A DNA stretch of 64,000 nucleotides from Coriaria nepalensis (Eukaryota > Streptophyta > Magnoliopsida > Cucurbitales > Coriariaceae). Position numbers and translations under genes: made by a program. The stretch's first letter is position 1. Each line of letters begins with the position of its first letter. The notes under the pieces were generated by a model. That model made no database searches. It was not told the origin of the DNA and saw nothing but the letters and a program-made list of their open reading frames with translations. Below are positions 47,801-58,801 of this stretch, piece after piece. The stretch lies in contig CP114492.1 of the NCBI GenBank assembly GCA_027186245.1, positions 627,501 to 691,500 on the forward strand. Direction: 5' to 3'.

Positions 47801-50413
47801 AGATAATATATGTGATTTTCCTGTTAGAAATCTCAACAACCCTAAGACATTGCTTTCAATCTGAGATTGCCTCAATGGAGAATAAATAATATTTGAAGGC
47901 CCAGGCAAGGTCAGGTTGTAGGGTAGTTAATTGTACTTCGAGAGGCACCTTCCACCATAAAGATGATGGTTCACAATGCCTGAAACTATACACCACCATA
48001 AGAGCGATACTGGCATAAACCAATCATGGAAAATCACATCACACTACTTCATTAGTGATCTCAGAAAAAGTTGTAAGAGTAATGACATAGCATGATGTGC
48101 TGATTGATCCATGCAATTACCCACGACATGGATTACTAAGTTTTTAAAAGAATTGCATACTATAAATGAGCTAACAAAGGCATGGGAATGTGTTCCACGA
48201 AGTGGTATACCAAACAACCTCCCAGCTGCTACATTGCTGCCAAATACACAACAAAGCCACAAATCAGACAAACCAGACATTGACTAGGATCATCGGAAAT
48301 TCGCTTAAGAGTGAGAGGGCAAGTTCTTTATTTCTTAACCAAGAGAAAGGAGACATGGAACTTTTATCTTTCCTCATCCTTATTTAAACAAATTGAGGGA
48401 GGATGTTGGAATCTTAAAATCTTGCAGCTAACCATCATATTAACAGGGCATAGACAAAACAAAAATTTACTTAGCCTATATAGGAAATCAAATGATGCTT
48501 TTCATAAAAAACACACCCACAACAAGTACAATACTTTTAAAATCAAGCTGAAGCAAATTTCAATTAATAAAAAGATATAAACTGCAAAATGTAGAAGGTA
48601 ACAATGATATCCCCCCCAAAAACTACCTTGTTGCATCAAATCCTCCAATATAGCAATACTTGGATGCCCCTAGTCCACCATCAGGACCCTAGCACAATAC
48701 CCCAAAAAAACCATATTTAAAACACAAGTAAAAATCAATACTAGAAAGCCATTTTTAAATATGGCACCTGAGCTCTACGAAGTCCAAACTCAAGAAGCAT
48801 TTTAGATTTTCCAGCAACAAATCGGTGTCTTGCAGCATTTGTAGTAACCAATGATGCATAGTTTATGAGGTTTACAAAAGGAGTTTCTAGTAATTGAACC
48901 ACCTGAACAAAACAGTTACAAAAGTTAGCAAGTAATGAGAAAGTTAAATATAAACAAGTACTTACGTGGGACATTGATGGAATTTGAACAACTATAAAGA
49001 CTGATTGTAACGATTTATCAATGCTGTCGATACAAGTTTTTATAATACTCACAGAAACTGGTCCTTCAATCCTCAACAGGGGCACCTTTGGAAAAACAAC
49101 AGTTCCCTCTGGAACAGCATAGACTTCAACATCAGAGCAATCAATTCCTCTGAGATAGTCAAAGAAGGCATCCTATATTCATCAACACAAGTTAATACAG
49201 CATTTACAGCTACTCGGGCAAGAGATAATGTCTAAGCCTCAATTGCACACGCATCTTAAAATTAGAACATTATTATTAGAACATAATCAGTAGCTTGAGA
49301 TACCTCACATGATGAAGGTAAACATTCCCGGAGAAATGAGATCTCGTCCTCTTTGAATTTGAAATTAGCAATGAATCTTATGCACTCCTCTAAACCAGCA
49401 AATATCGTATATTCGCCACCGAAAGGATTCTTCCGAAAGTATAAATCAAACCTAAACCAAAAGGGATGGTTTTCAAAAAAAAAAAAGAATTTTTTTTCCT
49501 AAATATGGGTTCATAAACATAAACAGCATGAAGAGCACTAGCACATTTGAATCATATGAGTGGGGCATGATAGAATTCCATGTTTTCATTGGAAAATCAT
49601 CCTAGTGATGTACCAAAACAATACCCTACAAACTGTGAATTCTTCCTTTAAATTTTTATCAATGATAAGTGGAATATTATGATAGCTGGAAAATCATCCT
49701 AGTGATGTACCAAAACAATACCCTACAAACTGTGAATTCTTCCTTTAAATTTTTATCAATGATAAGTGGAATATTATGATAGCGCCTTTATGAAGGATAT
49801 CAATTCAAACAATAAAATTCGTTTCTAATCAAGAGTCCACTCCACTTATCTTGTATTTTTAGAAACAAAATGGTTTTAACCACCTTTTTCAATTCTTTTT
49901 GAGATGTCTAAAAACAGGTTCATCATTTCTTTCAAAACTGTAAGAACTAGAAAACTCCTCTCTTATTTCAATTTCCAAAATATGTCAAGTTCTTCAACAA
50001 CAGGTACTAGAAGTTGATTCTGAGGGGGGAAGGAAAAAAAAAAAAAACTAATATTTTTATCAGTTCAATGATAAAATTGAACATTTCATTTACTTTTGAT
50101 TCCACAAATCCACCTCCTATAATTACCAACAAGAAAAAGAACAAAATTGATTATAATCTTATTTGGTTTCAACAAGAAATCATCAGCAACAAGCCAAGCC
50201 GCAACAATTAACGATAACAGAAATCATCAGAAGAAGGAAGAAAAGAAAAACTCACACGCCGCGTTCGTTATGCTTGCCGGCTTTCCAGTAGGCATACGCC
50301 ATAGTAAACTGATAAAGATCAGTGAGTAAAGGAGTAACCATCGGGTTCGTCGGTCCATCCAGGACCCGACCCGTAAACTCTCCGTTCGGTCCGTTCGCCC
50401 TCCCATCCTCCAT
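44842..50413 (-). CDS. NAPRT: nicotinate phosphoribosyltransferase
   Basis: Fifteen exons join in frame into 561 residues: 50413-50256, 49451-49304, 49172-49053, 48902-48768, 48688-48627, 48236-48161, 47733-47632, 47416-47300, 46652-46594, 46288-46114, 46037-45903, 45799-45701, 45505-45397, 45264-45152, 44919-44842. The enzyme makes nicotinate mononucleotide from nicotinate and PRPP in the Preiss-Handler NAD salvage pathway, in the cytosol. Visible family blocks are [20 protein letters not shown] near the N terminus, [35 protein letters not shown] (217-232) and [18 protein letters not shown] (about 330-347). The C terminus is [13 protein letters not shown]. Length matches plant NAPRTs. Arabidopsis NAPRT1 (At4g36940) and NAPRT2 (At2g23420) are the relatives. 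Exon 8 may start at 47416 or 47413. Intron 1 holds a 97-base tandem duplication. Confidence 0.95.
49591..49783. repeat. 97-base tandem duplication in NAPRT intron 1
   Basis: The segment beginning ggaaaatcatcctagtgatg at 49591 recurs at 49688 and the two copies agree for about 96 bases with no difference that I can see. The identity implies a recent duplication. Confidence 0.93.
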
Positions 50414-50417
50414 TTCC

Positions 50418-50487
50418 AAAAACCTCGTATACCGAATTCAAGCCCCCAATCCAAAAACCTCGTATACCGAATCCAAAAACCTCGTTC
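50418..50487. repeat. three copies of a 15-22 base direct repeat in the NAPRT 5' leader
   Basis: On the plus strand ccaaaaacctcgtataccga occurs twice in full, and the start of a third copy (ccaaaaacctcgt) follows, with short spacers. It lies just upstream of the NAPRT start codon. Confidence 0.8.
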
Positions 50488-50535
50488 CTCCTAATCTCCA
50501 ATGGGATTATTCAAAAAGACAGCCATAGCCGCCGT

Positions 50536-50546
50536 CTATTTATATA
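50536..50546 (-). promoter_or_regulatory. TATA box of NAPRT
   Basis: TATATAAATAG on the minus strand, about 125 bases upstream of the start codon at 50413. Confidence 0.55.
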
Positions 50547-50550
50547 TGTG

Positions 50551-50551
50551 T

Positions 50552-50582
<31 letters not shown>

Positions 50583-50587
50583 GGGGG
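50551..50587. repeat. GA repeat fused to a 16-base poly-G tract
   Basis: About ten GA units continue directly into an uninterrupted G run, immediately upstream of the NAPRT TATA box on the minus strand. Confidence 0.9.
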
Positions 50588-51180
50588 AAGACGACGACCC
50601 CTCTGCTTTGTATGGTAAGGAAGACTCGGACCGTTGAAATAACGAAACAACTAAATAACGAAAGAAAAAGGTGTGACTGCACAAAATGATTAAAGGTGAC
50701 AATTGCTTGGATGCCTAAATTTGTATTCGTCTTCAGTTCCTTTCATTCTTGGGCCAACAACGTGTTCTTTCTTTAGCACTCAACTAAGATATGGGCTTCC
50801 CCCCCTCCTCCCCCCCAGGGAAGAAAAAAAGGATGTGGGCTGGAGAAAGGGAAATAAGACTGCTGACAAAAAAGAAAATGTGCAAGTTTATATGCAAGTT
50901 TATAGGCCCAATGGGCCTAAATAGTCCATTTATACAGAAGGGTATTATTTATTTGAAAGCTCCGTTTGTTTTCCGGATTAAATTTAGGACTGATTATGAA
51001 ATAGTCAAAAAATTGATGTTTTGGGCGAACCCTATATCGCCGCTCTCGCCCTCCACAACCACCATTTCCCACTCTAGAACATCCATCACATGCATCGTCC
51101 TTGCTGCCATTATTATCGAATATGATAAAAATATGAATGTAATATATGTAAATGGATATTCTTATTCGGTACAGATGATT

Positions 51181-52503
51181 CAGGAAAGTCGAGCACTTGA
51201 GAGGATCAAACATGCCTGTCTTGTCTGAATTAGGATAGTATCTGTTAATGTTATTATCCTCTCCCAACTCCAGTCTCATCGATCCAGCCTGTAAGCTCAT
51301 TGGATGCAACTCATTAATCCGTTTCTCATCGATAACATATAATTATGATCAAGATCACATTAATGCAGATAACTCATAATAACATGAGACATGCTTTCAA
51401 GTGAAGCTTAATAAAGAGACCTGAACTTGAAGCTGAAGCTGCTTAAGATATTCTATTGCTTCATCCGGCATAGATGCCTTATCAGTCTGCCGCCAACAAA
51501 TATAATATGACATAAAATAATAAAGATTAAATATATTTTGGAGAAATTCTTACGTTTTTTTTTGGTAATCCGATAAATATCAATATGTATATATCAGTTT
51601 TCGATTAATTTCAATATGTTTATATCAGTTTCATATTATTATATACTATATTACATTTTAATATATATATATATATATCAATTTTATATTATTATATATG
51701 AATACACCAAGATCCATTTAGAAAATTCTTTATATTATATTACCTTGTTAGAGTTGGGGATTATATTTTTCAATGCCTTCATTTTGTCATTGATTCTATT
51801 TCTCACTTAGAGAGATTAATTAAGCTAATTAAATTCTGATTTAAATAAATACATAAAAACTCATTAAAAATGATATTAACCTTTTCGGACAAACTATGAA
51901 CTTCTGCAGCTCTACTCCGTTTAGATGAACTCCGACGAGTCGTCGGCGGCGGCTTTGTCGACACGTGATCTTCTGATAATGCTTCAAGATCCTCCTAAAT
52001 TATTAACGTTAATTAGAAACTGATTTCGTAACTAATCGTTTAGATTAGATTAATGTCGTGTTAATTAACTGTTAAACCGCTATAACTGCCTCGCTTTCGC
52101 AATCGTAGTCATCAGCCACATTATCAATCGAAGCATTAGTTGTATGGGATCTCGAATAATCAGAGGCGGGATCAGGTGCGATGCAGGAGGATGATGGATT
52201 ATTATACACGTGGAATGAATCGACAGTGGAGATCGATCCCCGTTGCAGGATAACAACAGATGGTAGGCGCTGAGAAGTCGTCGTCCTTGCATTAGTATTG
52301 CAGATAAGCTTGGAAGAAAACGACGACGTTGTTTGCTTTTTCTGATCAGTTTGAGCTCTTACCGATGAAGAAGAAGAAGAAGAAGAGCGAAGCAGAATCT
52401 GGCGGAGGAAAAGAGAGATTTCGTCTTGTGGACAAGACGGCGTCTTAGCGTTTGGTGCTGCTTGGAGATGAGGTGGAGCTGAAAATGAAGTTGAATCCTC
52501 CAT
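51181..52503 (-). pseudogene. decayed SPATULA/ALCATRAZ-type bHLH gene
   Basis: Five exon-like pieces keep the family order: 52503-52090, 51994-51881, 51805-51744, 51486-51421 and 51338-51181. Piece 1 is open (MEDSTSFSAPPHLQ... to DDYDCESE) and piece 2 reads SSSKRSRAAEVHSLSEK. Lesions follow. The donor after CESE is GC rather than GT. Piece 3, which should encode the basic region in 66 bases, is 62 bases and out of frame, and reads RNRINDKMKALKNIIPNSNK. Piece 4 has Pro in helix 2 (TDKASMPDEAIEYLK) where the family has Leu. Piece 5 (MLSMRNGL) has no AG before it and shifts frame before LHPMSLQAG. SPT and ALC partner HEC factors in carpel and fruit tissue. A gene that is still expressed as an N-terminal fragment is possible. 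Confidence 0.8.
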
Positions 52504-52520
52504 GAAAGTTGAAAAAGCTT

Positions 52521-52544
52521 CTCTCTCTCTCTCTCTCTCTCTCT
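52521..52544. repeat. CT microsatellite
   Basis: Twelve CT units in the former 5' leader of the bHLH pseudogene. Confidence 0.9.
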
Positions 52545-52880
52545 AGTGTTTCTTTCTTTCTATCGTTCAGTAATAGTAGTAGGCTTGTTATCATGAAAGC
52601 CAGGAGAGAGAGAAGAATATCTGAAAGAGAGAGTGAGTGACCTGGGAAATTGTGAGGAGGAAGGAAAGATCAGTGCACGCGCCGTCGGGAAGGGTGGACG
52701 GATGGTCTGACGGTGGTTTACTGACTTTTTTTTTTGGTCACGTGATGTGAGGTCCCCTCCGCCATGTCATACGTGACTTGACGCACGCCCATCACAATAT
52801 AATTAGTACAAATTAATAAAGTAATTAAGATTAAGCTTACAGAGTATAGATTATTCGATAATCATAGATTATGTTTATAA

Positions 52881-52958
52881 ATTATTTTTATAATTTGATA
52901 AATAAAATTATTTTTATAATTTGATAAATAAAATTATTTTTATAATTTGATAAATAAA
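52881..52958. repeat. 26-base unit repeated three times
   Basis: The unit attatttttataatttgata plus six more bases occurs three times head to tail without visible mismatches, within a strongly AT-rich block. Confidence 0.9.
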
Positions 52959-54084
52959 ATTATATTATTTATTTTTTTAAAATGAGAATTAATTTTTAAA
53001 ATTTATAGTTTTTAAAAAAATTTAATGAGTGATTATTAGATTTTTAAAAAATTATTTAAATGATTGTAATTTTATCATATTTTAATTATTAGATTAATTT
53101 TTTTCAAGATTTAATAGTAATTATTTATAGATTTTTAAAATTTCTAAAAAAGTTATATTATATTATAAAAAAGTTATAATAATTTTTAAATTTAAACAAT
53201 TATTTTTAACTTCTATATATTTAAACTTAAAAAGAGTTAAGAGATTTTAGTTAAGAAAAATAATAAATGAATTAATATTTAAATTTTTTTGATAATATTA
53301 ATAAATTTACAATTATTTATACTATTTATTTAATTAATAAATAATTATCAATTTATATTATTTTATCTAAAATTTATACAACTTTAATTCATATCCCATT
53401 AATTAATATAATTTTGATTACGTATCCCCCACTCGTGTCCTCTATTATACGGTCGGGGAGGGTATCCCCGTCAAAACATCACAAGCCCAGTAATAATACG
53501 TACGTGTGGGGTCCAGAATTTATGATGTAGACTTATCCGGATGATTTCGTGATGATATGTGTATCAGTGGACTTGAAAATTTGGTCATGTCTTTGTATTG
53601 AGGCCCAGAGCTAGCTACTGGACCAGCCCGATATGCAGTCTTGGTGGAATAATAAGTATAAACCCACTTACGTTGGGTCTTGGTTGGGCCTAAACTCTAG
53701 GATCTAGTGGGCCAACAATCCCAATGTGCAACGAGCCGACCACCGATAATTGTTGGTCACGACTTCTATCATTCCTTTTATTGCTTAGATTAAAGCCTTG
53801 TAAATAAACTGACCAGCTCATGTGCTGACAAGTCCAATTTAAATTACAGTTAAACTACAACAAAAAAATAATAAAAAAATAATAAAAAACGGAAAAAAAG
53901 GAACAAGTAAAATCCATGAAAAATGAGGAGAGGATGACAACATGGTGTCCGTCAAGTGTCAACTTCACTTCATTAATGGCGTCGTCTTCTCCAAAGAGTT
54001 CTGACTTTTCTAGTTTCTTCTCTCTCTCTCCCCAAAAACAGAGATAAATCAAAGAACGAAGCTCTCGAGCAGTGGTGGAGGGAG

Positions 54085-55199
54085 ATGGAGGCGGAGATTG
54101 ATCGGTTACCGATTGATTTGCTAGCGCATATTCTTACCATGATCACTTCCTTCACCCATTTGGCTCAGTAATCGCTTTTTATTTTCCACATCTTTTCCTC
54201 TTCTTTGTTCCTTCTCGATTTTTTCTCTCTTTCTCGTGTTTTGACGGTTGGAAATATGTTGCAGAGCGAGCGGCGTTTGCAGGAAGTGGAAGGAGGCCGT
54301 GAATCAGTCGCTCGGCCGGAGACACAGCCTGAGCTTTGCTGGTTGGAGAATGGACGACGACTCCACTGCTCGCATCGTTTGCCATGCCTATAGCCTCAGA
54401 GAACTCGACATGTAATCTCTCTTTCTCCATTTCTTTTCAAAATTTTCGAGTACTGTCCTTATTGTAATGCTCTCTGTTTTCCAGCTCAAGGAGCTGCTGG
54501 GGTTGCCAGATAACCGACGGCGGGCTTTCTGGGATATCACTGGCCAAGTGCATTAGCAACCTCACGGCCATATCGCTATGGGGTATGACAGGGATCACTG
54601 ACAAGGGCGTTGTTCAACTGGTAACATGATGTTTCCATCTCAGAACTCAATAGGATTAGATGGTGTGTTACTGTCTGAAAAGTCCATCCTTCTACTGAGT
54701 CCGGCTCGGATTGGGTTGAGCGGAAAATCCGCTATCAGTCCAATGTTCTGTAACAGCTAGGGTCTTACTGCCTATGTTATGCTTTGAACAGATTTCAAGA
54801 GCCAATTCCTTGCAGCATCTTAACATTGGCGGCACCTTTATTACGGATGTCTCTATATTGGCCATTGCAAATAGTTGTCCTCGGCTAAAGGTCAGTTTCT
54901 CCGGATGTGCTGATTATAATGTTTCATTACACATGATATGTTCTTATGTTCTTTTTTATGCTTTTGTTGTGGATTGACGTCCTAAGACGATTGTGCTATG
55001 GAGCTGCCGTCACGTTACACAGAACGGGCTTCTGGTTCTGGTCACCAAATGTCCGAAGCTCGGGTCGTTAAATCTATGGGGAACAAAAGTTCCTGTGGAT
55101 TGCTTCATTGGTTTGCTTGCTATCAGCCCTTCTCTTCAAATTAAGCCTGGAGAGAGGCTTCTAGATGTTGGAGGTGCTAACATCTTGCCGGTCCTATGA
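54085..55199 (+). CDS. F-box/LRR protein, At5g67140 type
   Basis: Five exons (54085-54167, 54265-54411, 54485-54620, 54792-54890, 54987-55199) join in frame into 225 residues. The N-terminal F-box begins IDRLPIDLLAHILTMITSF, followed by ASGVCRKWKEAV. Degenerate leucine-rich repeats follow, visible as LRELDISRSCWGCQITDGGL, NLTAISLWGMTGITDKGV, LQHLNIGGTFITDVSI and KTIVLWSCRHVTQNGL. F-box proteins recruit substrates to SCF ubiquitin ligases through SKP1/ASK; the substrate here is unknown. Length and domain order match Arabidopsis At5g67140 as I recall it. The exon 1 donor lies within the CA|GTAATC sequence, so the apparent stop just after it belongs to the intron. Confidence 0.92.
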
Positions 55200-55949
55200 G
55201 GCCCGAGATGAGACGAACTCCTCGCTCGCTCTCTTTTGTATATGCTTTTCTCCTTGAAAGCTGTACTCTGGTGATTTCTCTTGTATTCTTTTGTTCATTG
55301 AATATATTCTGTAAACAAAAGTGCACTCTTTGGCACGGATCGGTTGTCCGAAGCTCGATTTGTACTGAATTGAACTAGAAATTAAAGTATTTTTTCAGTC
55401 ATCCTCATATACTTAGCACTTCTCTTGTTTACCTTTTTGCCTTCCAATCACAAAACAATTTTTCTCAACCTCTATAAAACTATAATGAAAAACACCAATC
55501 ACACCTTATGAGTGAGAAAAGAAACCATAATAAGTACATGGATTCTATATCATATAGTGATGAAAACTTCTTGTTTTAAGCAGCATATCTATGCATTTTT
55601 TACCTACCATGGGGATAAATACCTGAAGAAGAAGATTAGGATACATAAAGGTATTGTAACATGGACAAAGAAGAGAGGAAAAAAAATGTGTATATGTAAC
55701 TGTGCGTATGCGGTATCATCTTGGCGTACCTGAAACATTTTACGGGACTGGTTCGGACTCCATCAGCCACTGTAACAATCTCTGTGTCCATACTTTTTCA
55801 CCTTGGTAAGAATCTTGCAACTCTAAAGACAGTTAATTTCTTGACATCCAACCGCAACACCCGAACAAACTAGGACTTACCTCTGCATTTAAGACTCGCT
55901 AATAATCTAAATTCAATAAGTTTCTATTTCTTTTTGCTTGCATAATTTG
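55200..55949. other. convergent spacer between F-box gene and PLC-X gene 2
   Basis: Both genes end here, so it holds two 3' UTRs. The plus-strand frame at 55512-55733 shows no family features. Confidence 0.6.
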
Positions 55950-58801
55950 TTACAAAAATGGCAGCAATGAGAAAAAAATCAAGTAGAAAACGATACGAAT
56001 TGGAGCATGAATTTTTGAATCCGATCGAGAAAACTGGACAGAACCAGTAAAGCTTCCGGAATTCCCAGTCAATGGACTTGCAGTAGTTGGTGCAGGAATA
56101 TTCTTGCAAGATCCAAATGTTGCTCCAGCCTCAAAAATAAAAGTTACCACTCTATAAGTATCGAAATATGTCCCTCCTTTTTAATATAACAAATCAAATC
56201 AAGTTCAGACAAGAAAAATAATAGACCATACAAACCTGACAGGCAGCAATAGTACTACACCCACATAATGTCTGGCCGTTCATCTTATCCACAGCATCAA
56301 AAACTCCTCCTCCATCACTCCGCTGCATTTTTACTTCCTCGTAAGTGTATGTTCTTTAAAACTTCATCTTAATTGACATACATATTTTTTAATCATAATA
56401 TGAAGAAAGATAAATTTCATACCATGTAAAAGTTAACAGCCAAAAAGTTGGGCATCACATTTCCGGCTGCTTTGTAACATGTATTTACCATTTCAGCCAG
56501 TGGAGTAGAATGCTCTTTACAAGCATCGACTTCTACAGGATAAGAAGGGAAGTAATTTTGTAGAATAAGAGAGGCACTTTTTGATCTTAAAGGCTTTGAT
56601 TCTTTCCGGCTTGGGCATGAGCCGGGTACAACACCAGGATCACCAGCTGAAAAACCGATACATTTTAGAATGACATTATCGGACATTGCATATAGATATT
56701 TAGGGTGCATGTGATTTAACATTTTTAGCATAAGATTAGGTTTAAATTGTTGTGAACCATCGGGTTTGATTCAATGCCATATGATATTACTCCCAAAGCG
56801 GAGGTTTGGGATTCAAATCCCAAGAATCTTTCCAGGTTTTGAAAGTGCTTAGGCAAACTATAATTTCAAAAGCTGAATTAAATGCGCTTAAAATCCAATC
56901 CATGATATATTGCTCATAGAGAGGGGGGGGGGGGGGGGGAAGAGAGGGGGAATACTTACGCTCATTTTCGAGCATGTACTTCCATTGATAAGCAACTCCT
57001 TCCTCAGCTTCCTTTGAAGCAATGGAAGTGAAGACAAGAAGGCGGTGATTGTCTTGCACCATCTGGGTCACAGTGGGCCAGTCCTCCCCCTTTTTGGCCA
57101 TCTTAGACACGGGGAACCAATACTTGTCCAAGCCAGCATTAATGAATAGATTTATCAACCCTTTTGGAGTATGGACATAGTCTTCAATTATAATGGTCAC
57201 AATTTCAGTTGGGTTCTGAGTCAAGAATGCTTCTACTTCTTTCAGAGTGTTAATTGCGGGTTGCTGAGAATAATCCAGGTGGGTAAAAGTTAAAAGAAGA
57301 GATTCAAATTGAAAAATGGTAATAGAAAGAGGCGTAATTTATAAATAACTATTTTAGGGAAAATGGAAGAAGGTGGGTTACAAAGGCAGTGAAGTTGAAA
57401 CATTGCCCTCTGAATGAATGACAGAGCCAGATATCATTCTCGAACTCGTACATATCCAGCATCAGTCCTCTTACTCCATTCTAAAAATTAATAAATCAAT
57501 AAGGTTTCTTTGAAAGAAACACAAATAATTTAATACAAGAAAAAATGAATAAAGAAGGCAACTAAGGCAAAAAGAAAAAAAAAAAAATTGTCTTCTAGTA
57601 CTTTGGATTTAACTGGGTTGGTTTTTGAAACTACAGTTGTCCAAAATACAGTTAGGGCCTGCCCACAAAACTCTCATGTGTTAACCGACTAAACTGCAGT
57701 TTGGCCAAATTCCAATTTACCTTATCTCAAGTTTCAAAAACCAGATACATACTTTTATAGTGACTGTTAGACCAGAGAAAAGAGTACAAGAAAGGAATGA
57801 TATGAGAGGATTAAGATATAAGATGGCATTGGAATTAGCTTAAAGTAGAATCAATCACACACCAATATAAAATGAAAAGAAATGCTGAAAATTCTCTGTT
57901 ATTATGCTTTGGTTGAGCTTCCAAGGAACAAAAAGCACATACCCTTAGAAAATTCGTGCAAGAAGATTAGAAAATCAAAAAGCACATACCCTTAACTGAT
58001 TAGTGACAGAGTCTTCTTGATTGTAAAATGTCAATCTTTGAACACCCGCCAATGGCGGGGAATCCACAATACTGAATGAATTATGAGTCACAACCCATGA
58101 GTACTTGTTAAAGGGCAACCCATTAATCTACATCTCACAGGAGAACAAAAAGAAAAAGAGAAAGATTAATAAAGCAATGACCCATCATCAGATTTCAAGA
58201 AAATAAAATTAGAAGATAAACACATTCTAAGAATTATTTAATATTTTACATGCCATTACTTGTTTCACAGAAATTTATACCAAATATTGAGAAATTTTGA
58301 AACGACCTCCGACCCACGACCAGATTTGAGGAAAATAAAATTAACAAATTAACAGTAGGTATCAACAAACAAAATTGTAGATGCCCAGAACCTACTTAAA
58401 GATTTTGAACAGAATTAAAGCAAAAGAGAAGCTTACAACAGAAGTGGGAATGGTTGATTGGCCTCTAGTGCAGATGGGTTGAGTTTTACCCAAAGAAGGG
58501 CAGTTTCCGCAGTAAAGACCTGCTCCACAATCTGTGGCCGTTGTACATGATTCCAGAACCTGTAAACAGAAAAGCAACACAGTTTCTGTAAAATTTGACT
58601 GGAAATTGAAAAAGTGGAGAAGGTAGAAGAAAGTGTAAAGGATAGTAGAAGTCGAAAGAGGAGGAGGAGCAAAAAAACAGAGACCTGGCCATTGCCATTG
58701 GAGTAAGAAGTGCAAATGGTGGGTAAGAGGGAGAAGAACAGGAGAGAGAAATGAAAAATAGGAGATGGGGGAGCTCCGATTAACGTCCTACAAATCAACA
58801 T
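55950..58801 (-). CDS. secreted PLC-X-domain protein, gene 2
   Basis: Eight exons (58801-58685, 58559-58437, 58127-57990, 57480-57382, 57263-56960, 56646-56423, 56322-56236, 56129-55950) give 423 residues. The N terminus has a hydrophobic segment (FHFSLLFFSLLPTICTS, about 16-32) that fits a signal peptide. The Cys-rich lead (LESCTTATDCGAGLYCGNC) and PLC-X core follow, with H95 in SWVVTHNSF and H147 in [14 protein letters not shown]. The core continues with AFLTQNPTEIVTIIIEDY and a second Cys cluster (LCGCSTIAACQ). The C terminus is hydrophobic (VFYLIFFSLLPFL), suggesting a GPI anchor. Exons 2-7 match gene 1 exactly in length. Here intron 2 has a normal GT donor. A MITE-like insertion lies in intron 3. 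Confidence 0.92.
56923..56939. repeat. 17-base poly-G tract in a PLC-X gene 2 intron
   Basis: Uninterrupted G run about 20 bases past the exon 5 donor site of the minus-strand gene. Confidence 0.9.
57618..57744. mobile_element. MITE-like inverted-repeat element in PLC-X gene 2 intron 3
   Basis: Thirteen-base perfect terminal inverted repeats (ggtttttgaaact at 57620-57632 and its reverse complement at 57730-57742) enclose about 125 bases without coding sequence. Size and ends suit a miniature inverted-repeat transposable element. Target-site duplications are not obvious. Confidence 0.5.

Larger units (their letters stand above)
50414..51180. other. NAPRT promoter and leader region
   Basis: This holds the NAPRT 5' flank with a short direct repeat, a TATA box (50536-50546), a GA tract continuing into poly-G (50551-50587), and then AT-rich DNA up to the bHLH pseudogene. 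Plus-strand frames at 50322-51228 look like chance. Confidence 0.6.
52504..54084. other. spacer between the bHLH pseudogene and the F-box gene
   Basis: This holds the 5' flanks of both genes. Next to the pseudogene is a CT microsatellite (52521-52544). A very AT-rich block at about 52800-53420 includes a 26-base triplicate repeat. The right half has no recognised element. Confidence 0.6.
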
